Assembly (NCBI GenBank): GCA_951799405.1 | Contig: OX637344.1 | Location: forward strand, 17,112,001-17,176,000 | Direction: 5' to 3' | DNA: 64,000 nt | Source of the DNA: Agapetus fuscipes | Lineage: Eukaryota; Arthropoda; Insecta; Trichoptera; Glossosomatidae | Part shown: one piece after another, positions 1 through 10,750 of the stretch | Position numbering within the stretch: the first letter of the stretch is position 1 | Layout of the letters: each line of letters starts with the position of its first letter | Program-made: the position numbers and the translations under genes | Notes under the pieces: generated by a model | Told to the model about the DNA's origin: nothing | What the model saw: only the letters and a program-made list of their open reading frames with translations | The model's database searches: none

Positions 1-53
1 TAAAACAGGGGTGACATTGGCAAAGTGAACCATTTTTTACAGTATGGGTGATG
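1..53 (-). mobile_element. RTE-like 3' end, fragment at window edge
   Basis: The piece with aacaggggtgacattggcaa and the paired gtatgggtg motif is cut by the window start. The right edge lacks the usual cctataagtcaagg terminus. Confidence 0.6.
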
Positions 54-271
54 GTTCATTATAAATATTATTTAAATTTTGTATGTATGAGGTTAGTAAA
101 TCAATTTGACGTCATGCTTCACACACACACACACGCAAGAATACGGACTTGCAAGAATAAAGAGCGGATGCTCCTAATTTAGGCCAATCTCTAGTTTCAC
201 AGTGTTTCAGTATGTAGCTATTAACCCAATAAGAAAAATACTATATTCAAGAGTCTTATAAAATCGCTATT

Positions 272-390
272 GATCCGGCCGCTAGCTCAGTTGGTACAGT
301 GATTGCATTCCATGCCGAGAGCTCGGGTTTTAGCCCCACCAAAAGTATCAGAAACGATATCCCGTTTCAGTGTTTATTTATATATTTATA
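272..390 (+). mobile_element. SINE-B, tRNA-like head
   Basis: The A-box-like tagctcagttggt and an anticodon-arm-like segment are present. The B box is mutated (gggttttagcc). It is cut after cccgtttcagtgttt and followed by a LINE fragment. Confidence 0.75.
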
Positions 391-399
391 TATACTCGT

Positions 400-765
400 A
401 TATCAAGCATTATCCGCTTGATTCGTGGTGATATTTGTAATCCCGCTCTTCTGGGACAAATTGATCTGTCTGTTCCCGACAATTATTGTAGGCAACGTGA
501 GCATAGACTATTGCTACTCCCAAGATGCAGGACTAACCTACCTAGGGCTATGACTGTGGGGAGGGCGATGGCTTTGCTCAATGAGATCTCCTCTTCGGTT
601 GATATCTTCCACCTGAGTGAAAATCAGCTTAGACAGAGGCTTCCGTTTCTCCTAAGCTGATTTCGGTTACTTATGAATGTTTTTAATTATTGGATGTATT
701 AGGTTTAACCTGTCGTGTACTATAACGTGTGAAAATAAATCTATCTATAAATCAAATCAAATAAA
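400..765 (+). mobile_element. LINE C-terminal fragment with 3' UTR
   Basis: The frame to 658 reads LLPRCRTNLPRAMTVGRAMALLNE, a C-terminal motif (RCRTN...G.A..L.N) that ends many insect LINE polymerases. The stop is at 658, followed by an A+T-rich UTR with aataaatctatctataaatcaaatc and an A-run at about 762-770. It lies directly after a broken SINE-B head. The family differs from the other LINEs in the window. Confidence 0.6.
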
Positions 766-1018
766 AAAAACCGGATATGTTTACTCGTAGAACTCTCGAT
801 CATCTACAGGTCTAAATATAATAATGACTTAAAAATAAAACAGTGCTTTATTAGAATTCTTATAGAATCCTATAAAGTTTAGTATAAATCAAAAAGTTAC
901 ATTTTATGTGTTGCTTAGATACGTTACGAAGGTAAAATTCAATACAAAAATAAAACTCATTCTCTGGGTAATTTCTGATAGTAAATACCTCTTGTTATAC
1001 CTGTTGTAAATAGTACGA

Positions 1019-1108
1019 TATCGCCACCTTAAAGGTAAAACTGAAGAAGTTCTAATTCATTGATTTGAGAAATCGTGGATAAAACATTTTATTGGGTAAA
1101 ACTTCCAT
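1019..1108 (+). repeat. MITE M6, left part
   Basis: ccttaaaggtaaaactgaag then gatttgagaaatcgtgg, as at 62664 and 38276. Confidence 0.6.
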
Positions 1109-1124
1109 AGTTAGTCTTATATAA

Positions 1125-1430
1125 TCTTATCTAACCCAAGTTGCAAAATATATGTATGTAACATTAGAGATTCACATGATATGCATTTTCACAAAACAGA
1201 CACGTATTATAGTTCGCGCTTAAACATGCCGCATGTGGTCCTACAATTTAAAAACCCGAATGTCAAATGAACGTACACCCTGCAACTCCTGCCGACCTTC
1301 CCTGAAACAGGGGTGACATTGGCAAAGGGAACTATTTTCTACAGCATGGGTGGTCAGCCGCATACCAACCTATAAGTCAAGGAACATACACAACAAATTA
1401 CATTTTTAATATCAACAAATTATAACATGT
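1125..1430 (-). mobile_element. RTE-like 3' end with part of the 3' UTR
   Basis: It is nearly complete, with UTR sequence (aaattacatttttaatatc) retained to about 1430. The tandem tail has decayed to one or two units at 1125-1134. Confidence 0.8.
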
Positions 1431-2159
1431 CATGTTAGTGAACCTAATTATATGGAAATGCTCATGTGAAACATCTAAATTACAGTTTTTTTTTTTCGTA
1501 GCAAATAAGAAAAACATGCATATATGTGAGAAACACATCGCACGTTTAATAATAAAGAGAAATAACTCGAAAATTGGGAAAATCGAGATTTTGTAATAAA
1601 ACGCAAGAACAATGCGAGAAGAATAGGTAGAATGCGACAGCCGTTCAATTTGGACGAATATGACCGAGATAAAACATCGGCTGCCTTTTTCATCCCATAC
1701 AAGTTGTACTGGATGTCTGAACTTCAAACGTAATTTCCCAACATTCATGTTTTTTGAGTTATTGCTCTTTATTATTAAACGTGCGACATGTTAGCCTAAT
1801 TTATTTGTTTATTTGAGAAAACTACAGCTTTATAAAAGTAATTACAATGGTGTTCTTAAAATTATTATAAGCCAAAATTGTTTCTTCTATTAAAAATTAT
1901 AGAGATAGAATAATAATTTGATCAGTATGCTGAGCCAGTATTGATATATAACACAAAATAGAAAAGACAAGAAAACAAAAAGAAAAAAAGAGCAAAACAA
2001 AAAGGCACAAGTTGTCAAAAAAAAAAATCAAGGTCTAAGAAAAGAATATTAAAAGTAAAATGGAAAGGAATGAGGAAGAGGAGGGATTATTACGTAAGTG
2101 AAGGAGCTTGATTGAGGGAGTTAGGGGACAGAGCTTAAAAAATATCTCAATTTGTTATT
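1431..2159. other. No feature identified
   Basis: A+T-rich, with a purine-rich tract at 1965-2090. No coding or repeat similarity seen. Confidence 0.5.
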
Positions 2160-2220
2160 ATGACTTATTCAGTTTAACTTTTGAGGTGTCGATATTATGT
2201 TTTATACTCGTAGCACATGA
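2160..2220 (+). repeat. Short repeat related to MITE M6 right end
   Basis: gacttattcagtttaactt then gaggtgtcgatatt, followed by the dispersed phrase gttttatactcg. Confidence 0.4.
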
Positions 2221-2329
2221 CTTCTGTATTTAAGTAGATACATACATGGATGCAAGACACGTGCTTTTGTCTTGCGATTTTTCTTCCATTACTTTTTTGC
2301 AGTATACATACATACAATTCTTCAATTTT

Positions 2330-2646
2330 ATTTTTTTTCCTGTGCGGGAGACTCCCTAGATTCTAGAGACTCTAGGGGTCCATGAAACTTGTTATTGTGC
2401 CGCAGAGGTGTACGAGCTTGGTCGTCACTGCAAAGCGCCAATACTCAAGCAAGACCCAGTTGCTGTAAGGCTGGATGGACCTTTGGTGACCGGTCATTGG
2501 TTTATGATTTTTTCAACGCGGCGAAGAGCATTATTTTTGAAATTTGAAAATATGAATGATATATTTTTTGTGCTCCGCCGGGATTCGAACCCACAACCTT
2601 CCCATTCAGAGGCCGCAGTGTTTACCACTGAGCTACAGACCGGACA
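2330..2646 (-). mobile_element. SINE-A, full length
   Basis: On the minus strand the head ggtctgtagctcagtgg with B box gggttcgaatcc is intact. The body has gcgaagagc and aaggtccatccagcc, and ends in ctaggg...ggattt plus A-run. About 315 bp. Confidence 0.85.
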
Positions 2647-2699
2647 AATAAGCAATATTTTGTTGTTTTATCTAACAAGTTCACAATGGAGTAGTATAG

Positions 2700-3032
2700 A
2701 ATTTCCATTGACAAAAAACGCAAATGAGCTACACATATAGCGTCTCCTTGCCGCGTTCTCTCCGAAGGGATCTCATGTGGCAATTGAACCTATTTATTTT
2801 TACAAGTGAGGAGGCCGGCCTTACGCCAACCGCTTCAGTTTAAGTGGGGGTTTACCAGCTTTGAAGGGCGCTGGTAGTAATTTATTGTGAAGGCTGAGTA
2901 AAACTTGCCGGTAGTTGGTTTTTGGGTTTGAAATAAACACCAAAATGCGAAATCATTTTTGACACTCTCGGTGGGATTCGAACCCGAGCTCTCGGCATTG
3001 AATGCTCTCTACCAACTGAACTATCGACCGGA
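2700..3032 (-). mobile_element. SINE-B, full length
   Basis: The tRNA-like head is at 2968-3030 (minus), with A and B boxes readable. The body contains gtgttgaagtggggg-type and ggccggcc segments, and the 3' end is acgctatatgtgtagc. It lies next to SINE-A with opposite neighbours. Confidence 0.85.
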
Positions 3033-3125
3033 ATATTGAATTTTGTATATTTTAATTTTATTATTTTACTTAGTTATTGTTTGTTTAATACAATTAAATG
3101 TAATCAAACATTCGTGTTTCTTAAC

Positions 3126-3263
3126 TAATAGGTTGGTATGAGGATGACCACCCAAACTGTAAAACATGGTTCTCATCGTCAATGTCACCCCTGCTTCAGG
3201 GTAAGTCGACAAGAGCTACAAGACTTATGCTCATTTGAGATTAGGTTTTTTTATGTTGTAATT
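3126..3263 (+). mobile_element. RTE-like 3' end, proximal half
   Basis: It starts at the usual left boundary and stops at ttatgttgtaa. The next 50 bases (cctgcaacttttgcctactg) are a scrap of the same family in the opposite strand, followed by the complete copy at 3310. Confidence 0.7.
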
Positions 3264-3309
3264 TAAATCCTGCAACTTTTGCCTACTGTTCCTGAAACAT
3301 ACGTGTTAT

Positions 3310-3572
3310 TGACTTATAGGTTGGTATGCGGCCGACCAACCATGCTGTAAAAATGGTTCACTTTGCCAATGTCACCCTTGTTACAGGGAAGGACGGCAAG
3401 AGTTGCAGGGTGTATGTCCATTTGAGATTGGTTTTTATGTTGTAGGCTCACATGAGGCACGTGCAAGCGCAAACTTGTACGTGTCTTGGTTGTGGGAATG
3501 CATGTAATGTGAATCTCCAATGTAACATATCTTTGCAACTTAGATTAGATTAGATTAGATTAGATTAGATTG
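3310..3572 (+). mobile_element. RTE-like 3' end with the longest GATTA tail
   Basis: It is complete from gacttataggttgg to a pure run of about six GATTA units at 3541-3570. Boxes are well conserved, including gcaagcgc and gtgaatctccaatg. Confidence 0.85.
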
Positions 3573-3639
3573 GCGTAGTGAACCATTTTTTGCCTTATGT
3601 GTAAAATAGTATAATCAACTCGTCTACGCTTCACATACA

Positions 3640-3790
3640 ATACAACTTCTTACCGCGTTGTCTCCAAAGGAGTCGTATGTGGCATGTGAATCCAATTTAT
3701 TTTCACAACATGAGGTTCCCAGCTCCCGGGGGGGTTGTTTCTCATTTCCTCTGAAGGCTGAGCAAACCTTGCGAGTCGGTACACAATGAG
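3640..3790 (-). mobile_element. SINE-B body fragment
   Basis: The headless piece runs from caacttcttaccgcg to tgagcaaaccttgcg, including the G-run after agctccc. Confidence 0.7.
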
Positions 3791-3904
3791 GAAACCAGTT
3801 TTAGCCTTTTTTAATTTATTTGTTGTTCCAACACAGAAGTGGCATTTTTAAAGCCCAAACACTTCAAGTGAAATAATTTACAATTAAAGTTTATTGTACT
3901 GAAG

Positions 3905-4065
3905 TTATGGAGTGTGCTGGAAAGGTCAAGATTTTATGTTTTCTTACCATTTAGTAATAACATAGAGGAACAGAAACTAACTTACTGTGTTGATACATAC
4001 TAAAGCCCACATTTGTCTCAGTCCTGTCAAACGTTGCACTGGTGTAGTCGTACGAAATAAGGCCA
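3905..4065 (-). repeat. Unclassified dispersed repeat, copy 1
   Basis: cctgtcaaacgttgcac and aacagaaactaacttactg reverse-match 17280-17440. Confidence 0.55.
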
Positions 4066-4626
4066 GTTTTTCCAAATCCATTTTGTGTTTCGACGCACAA
4101 TTATAACACATGCCTTAATATCTTAAAATAATGCCTTTTTGATTTAAATTCATCAATTTTAGCAATCACAATATTTATAACGCGTGTTATCTGTCAACTA
4201 GCAGCCATTATTATTCGCAATAGTACCAACTTTCTCGGAACATTTTTACATTCGCCCGTTTTTTTTTGTACACATGAAAATGCAACTGTGAAGCTCTTTG
4301 TTCTCTTTCTTACTAATGTCCATTTTCGTAAGTAGGTTAAATAAAACAGATATATAATGTATATTTTCATTATAATAATTTCTAGTCTACAGATATCATA
4401 AGTCAATGTTTCTTGCGTTGAATAGGTTTCATGTAGATTTGTTATTGTACATATTTCTCCAAATACTTATTTTCCATGCCACCCTCATAAATCACCTGTC
4501 CTTTATTTTAGCTAATAAATGTCAGTCATGTTCTCATTTCGTTATGTACAAATTTAACACACAACTCAAGTAAAGGGTCATTAGTGGACAACGTTTTTTT
4601 TTGTATTGTTTTGTAATGTATGTGTA
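4066..4626. other. No feature identified
   Basis: A+T-rich sequence without recognisable repeat or coding signal. Confidence 0.5.
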
Positions 4627-5192
4627 CAGTACCCTGAGTACGAGTTGCAAAACTTCAGTAATGTAAAGTTTACGGAAAGTATTAAAGAGTGGTTTTCCCC
4701 AAAATCTGCCGTTTTTGTTTATTTGAATTTGATTTTTTTCATCAAAATTCCTTGATTTATAGGTTGGTATGAGACTGACAACCCATACTGTAAAAAATGG
4801 TTCACTTTGCCAATGTCACCCCTGTTTCAGGGAAGGTCGGCAAGAGTTGCAGGGCTTATGTTCATTTGAGGTTTGGATTTTATTTGTAAGTACACAATCA
4901 GCATTTGTAAGCGCGAACTACACGTGTTTGTTTGTTGGTTTTTTATATTGTAGGTCCGCATGCGGCGTGTGTGAGAGCGAAATTATGCGTGTCTGCTTGT
5001 GGGAATTCATTTAATATGAATCTCAAATGATACATATCTTTGCAACTAAGATTTAGATTTACATTTAGACTGTTACTCTTTTGCTACGACCATAAAGTGT
5101 AAGAAACAAAAACGGCAGATTTTGGGGAAAATCACTTTTTAATACTTTCCGTTAACTTTACTTTACTCAAGTTTTGCAACTCGTACTAAGGG
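4627..5192. repeat. Foldback MITE M2 split by an RTE-like 3' end
   Basis: Arm pieces lie at 4627-4741 and 5069-5192 and rebuild the same foldback as 23337-23563 in reverse orientation. The loop sequence (ttttttcat then ctgttactcttttgct) is the site of insertion. Confidence 0.8.
4742..5068 (+). mobile_element. RTE-like 3' end inserted in a foldback MITE
   Basis: It is complete, with an AGATTT-type tail (5049-5066). It contains a local duplication of the central part (ttgtaagtacac then ttgtaggtccgca), making it longer than average. It splits the MITE at 4627-5192. Confidence 0.8.
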
Positions 5193-5305
5193 TACTGGAC
5201 AAATGTGTCTTATGAATGCGGAAAATCTATTTTGAAAATATGAAAAGCACACTCACACTATCGTGTTTTATGTTTCTTTCTTAGCTCAGATTGTGTAGAA
5301 TGTGA
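5193..5305. repeat. MITE M3, right half, abutting MITE M2
   Basis: It runs from ggacaaatgtgtcttatga to ctcagattgtgtagaat. The junction with M2 falls at gtact|ggac, inside the M3 phrase gtgtactggacaaatg, so M2 may have inserted into M3. Confidence 0.6.
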
Positions 5306-5402
5306 TTCTTAAAACAAATTCATTTTAGAATCATATGGTAGATAAGTTAAACAAGCACTGGAAGGACGTAAAAATATTATCTACTTACGTCAGTTTGAGC
5401 TA

Positions 5403-5845
5403 ATCTAATCTAATCTAAGTTGTACAGATTTGGGATTCACATTATATGCATTCTCACAAGCAGACACGTACAAGTTTGCGGTTACGCATGCCGCATGTGA
5501 ACCTACAACATAAAACCCAAACCTCAAATCGACATACACCCTGCAACTCTTGCCGTCCTTCCCTGAAACAGGGGTGACATTGGCAAAGTGAACAATTTTT
5601 TACAGCATGGGTGGTCATCCGCATACTAACGTATAAGTCACAACAAATTATAGTATAATTTATATGTATAAACATTAAAAACAAATACAAAATTCAAATT
5701 AAAATAAAAATAGAAAAACTCTAGCCCTAGCCGCCACCATTACAGTTCAACCGCCATTTCTTTCTGTCCTTACACACTTCTTTCATTTCCTCCAGAGTCA
5801 TAACCTTCTTCATACAAGCTCTCCTTTTATTACGACTCTGGAGCT
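5403..5845 (-). mobile_element. RTE-like LINE 3' end with coding remnant
   Basis: On the minus strand, 5830-5720 still encodes ACMKKVMTLEEMKEVC and the tryptophan-rich end. The 3' UTR is partly deleted, so the coding end lies close to the 250-bp unit (5420-5640). The tail is three TAATC units at 5402-5417. Confidence 0.85.
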
Positions 5846-6252
5846 AGGGAATATAATTTATATCCCCACTTGTTGCCAGTGGGAAATTCTCTTGCACCAT
5901 GACCACTGCGAATGTATGAATGTATGTCAAACCTAATTCCAATTAATCATTGGATATTTATTCCAGAACTGTCAATATGGAACAGAATTAGATCTGCCAT
6001 TTGATTAACGGATGTTTGAAGGATTAATCTAATCCGTAGGTAGTTAATCATCCGTATTTACCGCTGCATTTCGCCGTCGTGGAATTAATCCATTAATCTA
6101 ATTTTACGAATTCATGCAAACAAGTAGAATGTTTGACAAATATTGAACAATAAGATTTTCATATTTTTCTTATTATCATCGTATTACTGAATTTATTTTC
6201 AGTTGAAAATCTATTCTAGCCTTATTCAACGGGAGCCGGTCCATTTTTACGC
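5846..6252. other. No feature identified
   Basis: Several ggattaat/attaatcc words occur at 5940-6095, but no element ends. Confidence 0.45.
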
Positions 6253-6510
6253 ATCCATTGACTGATAGGTTGGTACGAGGCTGACCACCCGTGCTGTAAA
6301 AATCGGTTCATTTTTGCCAATGCCACCCCGGTTCAGGGAACGGCGGCAGGATTTGTAAGGTTTATGTCCATGTGAGGTTTTCTTTATTTGTATGCACACA
6401 TGCAGAGTGTGTAGGCGCGAACCTACATGTGCCTGTCTGTAGGCATGCATTTCATATGAGCCTTAAATGTTAACATATCCTTGCAGCTTAGATTATAGAT
6501 TATAGATAGA
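6253..6510 (+). mobile_element. RTE-like 3' end, TATAGAT-tail subtype
   Basis: It carries subtype changes (tgccaccccggttc, gcgcgaacctacatgtgcc) shared with 49425-49690 and 53889. The tail is attatagattatagatag. Confidence 0.8.
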
Positions 6511-6587
6511 CATTCGAAGAAAGAAGCAACAAACATGGCGACGCTTAAACAGCTGATTTCTGAATCTATTTTGTTTTCCAATCAGAC

Positions 6588-6911
6588 GACCGGTCCGTAG
6601 CTCAGTGGTAAAACTGCGGACTCTGAATGGGAAGGTCGTGGGTTCCAATCCCGGCGGAGCACAAACAATATACCATTTATATTTTCAAATTTGCTCTTCG
6701 CTGGGTTGAAAACTTCATAAACCTTTACAAATGACCGATCACCAAAGATCCATCCAGCCTTACAGCAACTGGGTCTTGCTTGAGTATTGGCGCTTTGTAG
6801 CGACGACCAAGCTCGTACACCTCTGCGACACTACAACAAGTGTCATAGACTCCTAGAGCCTCTAGAATCTAGGGAGTCTCCCGTACAGGATTTCTTAAAA
6901 AAAAAAAAAAT
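6588..6911 (+). mobile_element. SINE-A, full length
   Basis: The head (A box tagctcagtgg, B box gggttccaatcc), body and distal ctagagcctctagaatctag are all present, then a 13-nt A-run at 6898-6910. Confidence 0.9.
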
Positions 6912-7162
6912 GATACAACAATCAGTTGTGTGCGTACCGCCATGTTTTATTGCTTGCTATTTTCAAACAGTACGGTAAGATGTATCAACGCCCGTTGAGT
7001 GTGCAGGTTCCGAAAGGATTTCTTATAGGATTTTATCAAAATTCCAAACACTGTTTGTTCTTTTGAAACCTGAAAATAATTCATTTTCTTTTTTCTTTTT
7101 TCTTCATCTCCTTGAGCCTTTCTCAGAGTACTCTCTAGATCAGTCAGTCTTACTCTTAGTGA

Positions 7163-7215
7163 AAAGGCCGGCCTCCTTGCCTGTGAAATAAAAAGGTTCC
7201 ACACGCCTGATGCGT
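7163..7215 (+). mobile_element. SINE-B fragment
   Basis: A 50-bp piece around ggccggcctccttgcctg. Confidence 0.5.
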
Positions 7216-7319
7216 TCGAATCTCTTTTTTTTCTTAAAATAATAGATTTGTGGAAAGGAATGCAATTCACCAGCCTATTTTGCCCGGCCAGTTGTTTTCA
7301 TGCGATTATCATTGTCATT

Positions 7320-8113
7320 ACTTGGACGGTGAGTGAAAAGGAAATTAGTAAAGTCCATACAGTAGAGATGGACTATCTAAGAAGTATGATTGGGAAAAAA
7401 CGAAGTGACAGGGTGAGGAATAATTTTGTAAGAGAAGAATGTGGTGTAAGGGAAAGTGTAAAAGTGAAGATTAAAAGAAGTATGTTAAGATGGTTCGGGC
7501 ATTTGGAGAGAATGAGTGATGAAAGATTGACGAAAAAAGTATATGTTGCTAGAATAGATGGATGTCGTGGTAGAGGAAGACCGAGAAAAGTATGGAAGGA
7601 TCAAATATCTGAAATAGCGAATGAATGGGATATCCAGAGTCATAATAAAAGGAGGACTTGTATGAAAAAGGTTATGACTCTGGATGAAATGAAAGAAGTA
7701 TGCAAGGACAGGAAGAAGTGGCGGCTAATCTGCAATGTTGATTTCTAATGTTGGTGTATTCATTTGCTACATTTTTTGCATAGGAAATTTTTGACTTTTT
7801 TTGTATAGATTTCTTTGTAAGGTTTTGTTCTTTTTTATATTTAAATGTAATTTATTATTCATATTCCTTGACTTATAGGTTGGTATGAGGCTGACCACCC
7901 ATACTGTAAAAAATGGTTCACTTTGCCAATGTCACCCCTGTTTCAGGGAAGGTCGGCAAAAGTTGTGGGGCTTATGTTCATTTGAGGTTTGGATTTTATT
8001 TGTAAGTACACATTCAGCATTTGTAAGCGCGAACTACACTTGTTGGTTTGTGGGCATACATCTGAGAGCTTTAAATGAATATATCCTTGCAACTTAGATT
8101 ATAGATTATAGAT
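7320..8113 (+). mobile_element. RTE-like LINE, 5'-truncated, with 140-codon coding remnant
   Basis: Coding sense runs from WTVSEKEISKVHTVEMDYL (7323) to a stop at 7748. It includes LRWFGHLERM and RGRGRPRKVW and closely matches 56880-57304. The 3' UTR follows (7749-7865), then the 250-bp unit and a TATAGAT tail at 8095-8112. This copy shows that the short units with TATAGAT tails belong to the same LINE family as those with GATTA tails. Confidence 0.9.
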
Positions 8114-8127
8114 CATTTATCTTTTTC

Positions 8128-8385
8128 GACCGGTCCGTAGTCCAGTGGCAACACTTCGAACTCGTAAATGGCAGGTTGTGAATTTGAATCCCGGGGGAGC
8201 GCAAAAATATAACATTTATATTTCCAAATGTGCTCTTCGCTGGGTTGAAAAATTCATAAACCTTTACCAAAGACCGTTCACTGAAAGATCCATCCAACCT
8301 TACAACAACTGGGTCTTGCTTGAGAATTGACGCTTTCTACAGCGACTACCAAGCTCCGCTCACCAAATCAATCATCCTAATATAT
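8128..8385 (+). mobile_element. SINE-A with L2-like LINE tail
   Basis: The head is decayed (tagtccagtgg). The body is intact to ctaccaagctc, then switches to cgctcaccaaatcaatcatc, which matches the L2-like LINE 3' UTR rather than the usual SINE-A end. Confidence 0.75.
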
Positions 8386-8392
8386 ATTTACT

Positions 8393-8545
8393 TTTTGTTG
8401 TGAAGGCTGAATAAGTCTTGCCGGTAATTATTTTTGAAATAAACACCGAAACGGTAAAACATTTCTAATTCCATCCGCGGGGATCGAACCATTGCTCTCA
8501 GCATGGAATGCAAGCACTCTACCAACTGAGCTATCGAACGGAGTG
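8393..8545 (-). mobile_element. SINE-B, head half
   Basis: The tRNA-like head and proximal body remain. It stops at ttgttgtgaaggctg. Confidence 0.75.
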
Positions 8546-8836
8546 ATTTCTTTGAAAATTACGTATATTGGTAAACTAACATTAAATGCATAGACAAGAA
8601 TATCTCCAGCGTGCAGCGCTCCAGCTGTTTGCTTTATAAAATGGCCGGCGTGAATTATTCATTGTTCTCCGTAAGTGAATTAATTCCGCCGAGGCTCTGC
8701 TATGTTGATAATGGCATGCACTAGCAGCGACACCCGCAAGCCTCGTGAAATCTTAATTACATAATCAATACATCAATATTGTAGTGTACCTACTGTATCT
8801 ACTTAAATGCATGCGCTCCCAACCAATCGCTTCCCC

Positions 8837-9072
8837 AGTTCTTGTTTACCGTATACGCCAATCTTGTAAAATATGACTTTTTCATGCAGTTGTCTTATAA
8901 ATAAAATTCTACACAATCTGAGCTAAGAAAAACCGTAAAACTCGATAATGTGAGAGTTCTTTTAAATATTTTTTAAATAAATTTCTTGTTTTCATAAGAC
9001 ACATTTGTCCAGTACACATGCAAACATTGCTCATGTAAAATTTTCTCAATGGCGTATACGATAAACAAGAAC
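8837..9072. repeat. MITE M3 with TIR AGTTCTTGTTTACCGTATA
   Basis: The left end agttcttgtttaccgtatac and right end gtatacgataaacaagaact are inverted. The core ctgagctaagaaa to agtacacatgcaaac recurs at 5193-5305 and 50066-50232. Confidence 0.7.
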
Positions 9073-9149
9073 TAATGCAGCGCAATGGCACGAAGTTGAA
9101 CCACCATTTTGAATAGTCCACGTGCTTTCTGTGTTTCTAGACTTTTTTA

Positions 9150-9417
9150 TTTTAACGTACCTAACAATTATGTGGTTTTACGTTTTTTTTATGCCACAAG
9201 CGCCTTTAGGACAAAAAAGGCCAAAATCTTATCGGTTACACCAAAATCATACTGCGAAAACGCAGTTGTTTGCTTGGGCATAAACAACAACAAGAAATCA
9301 TCGTAGAGCTATGGGAGTTAGCGCATTAGAAAGAGCGGAAAATTTCAAGTGAGATAGCATTCATAACGCATGTTTGACCAAAATGTCGCTTATGCCCTAC
9401 TACCTTTTAACCGTGGA
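9150..9417 (-). mobile_element. MITE M1, half copy
   Basis: It ends with the intact TIR (gccctactaccttttaacc) at 9396-9414. The other end is missing beyond cgttttttttatgcc. Confidence 0.75.
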
Positions 9418-9474
9418 TGTAATCAGTTTCCAGGCAACTGTTACGTTTGTCGTTTTGACGTATGACGTTAATAT

Positions 9475-10190
9475 TGTTATGAACTTATGAGCCCGATTGC
9501 GTGGCTTGCTTATGTGTGTGTGTGTGTCCGCCTCTAGTATGGTCTACTGTGAGTTTGAATGTATGCATGTGCCCTGGCACGTAGTTGTTGGTATGCGTAA
9601 CTAGAATAGTATGGAACAATACCGAGGTGTGTGGAGAGGTTCACTGTAGAAAGGTCTGGAATATGCGGGAGTTGTCCGTTTAGACGCTGTATATTTGGAC
9701 CGCAATTGTGTGAGAGACTACAATTTCGGTCGCAGTCCGGTTGATAGCTCGGTTGGTAGAGTGCTTGCATTCCATGCCGTGAGCTCGGGTTCGAATCCCA
9801 CTGATTTGGTGTTTTTTTCAAACCCCAAAATAAAATACCGGCAAGGTTTACTCAGTCTTCACAAGAAATGAGTACCAGCTCTCTCGGGAGCTGGGAAACC
9901 CCCACTTAAACTGAAGTGGTTGGCGTAAGGCCGGCCCCCTTACCTGTAAAAATAAATAGCTTCAACTCGCCACATGCGAGCCCTTCAGGGATAACGCGGC
10001 AAGAAGTTACACTATATGTGTAGCTTAGTTGCGTCACCAGAGTCGATTGAAACGTTGAGCCGTGAAGTTGATAAGCCAAGAGCTAGAAATCAATTCATTG
10101 TAAACCGACATTGTGTAAATTATGAGTATGTTTTCGTTGTTTACATATTTTTTTAGTTTCCCGGTACGTTTGTTTGGATGGTAAAAAATA
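9475..10190 (+). mobile_element. Solo LTR relic, gypsy-like family, interrupted by SINE-B
   Basis: It starts TGTTATGAACTT after ATAT (9471-9474). Its 3' part after the SINE (10037-10190) reverse-matches the LTR at 11712 (gagtcgattgaaacgttg, ccgtgaagttgataagc). The right boundary is unclear. Confidence 0.6.
9736..10036 (+). mobile_element. SINE-B, full length, inserted in a solo LTR
   Basis: It has a canonical A box (tagctcggttgg), B box (gggttcgaatcc) and full body, ending in tatgtgtagcttagttgcgt. It splits the LTR at 9475-10190. Confidence 0.85.
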
Positions 10191-10515
10191 CGTAAGCCAT
10201 CTATGTCTTTTTTATTGGTCGATGATTATAGCCCGATGGTTGGGAGTCACTCCTGTTGAGCGATGGGAGGTGGCTGCAACCATAAAGATGGTGAATGTTT
10301 GTCGAGCTGGATTACTGCAATAAACATCCTGATCACCAATAACTCATGCGCTTTAATGATAATTGGATTTGTTTTATGAGAAGTCTAGCTTGTGATTGCC
10401 TTGAAGCATTTGTAATATCAGCAGGCCCGGATTTAGACCACTGGGAGCCCTGGTGCGAAGAATGTCAGGGGGCTCATAATCACTCCTACCGATCTCTTCA
10501 CGCCCACCAAAAATT
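10191..10515. other. No feature identified
   Basis: May include the undetermined end of the LTR starting at 9475. No coding signal. Confidence 0.4.
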
Positions 10516-10750
10516 AATTGACGGTTAAAAGGAAGTAAGGCGACATAAACTAAATTGTTCAGGAGAGCAGTTCAAAGTTTGAGATTGCAGAAAAATGGCA
10601 TAACTTGCTTATGTTTTATCATTTCGTTAAAAATAAAATAGTTCTGAAATTTAAAAAAAAAAGGCATTTATTGGCATTCCTTTTATTATGGTTTTACGAT
10701 TGTTTTATGTCACAAGCGCCTTTAGAACAAAAAAGGCCAAAATTTTGTCG
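10516..10750 (-). mobile_element. MITE M1, half copy cut by SINE-A
   Basis: The TIR (gacggttaaaaggaag) is at 10519-10534. The body stops at gccaaaattttgtcg where SINE-A begins. Confidence 0.75.

Noticed and set aside
3539..3572. GATTA/TTAGA runs resembling insect telomere repeat TTAGG
   Set aside because: The unit is TTAGA, not TTAGG, and every run sits at the end of an RTE-like 3' unit, so they are LINE tails.
4769..5014. Small protein family beginning MRLTTHTVKNG
   Set aside because: It lies in the non-coding 3' end of the RTE-like LINE and appears only with that repeat; kept as a low-interest test rather than annotated as genes.
6590..6661. tRNA gene
   Set aside because: A and B boxes are good, but the acceptor ends do not pair and the sequence runs into a SINE body shared by other copies.
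9736..9805. tRNA gene
   Set aside because: The same head recurs in about ten SINE-B copies, with the SINE body following.
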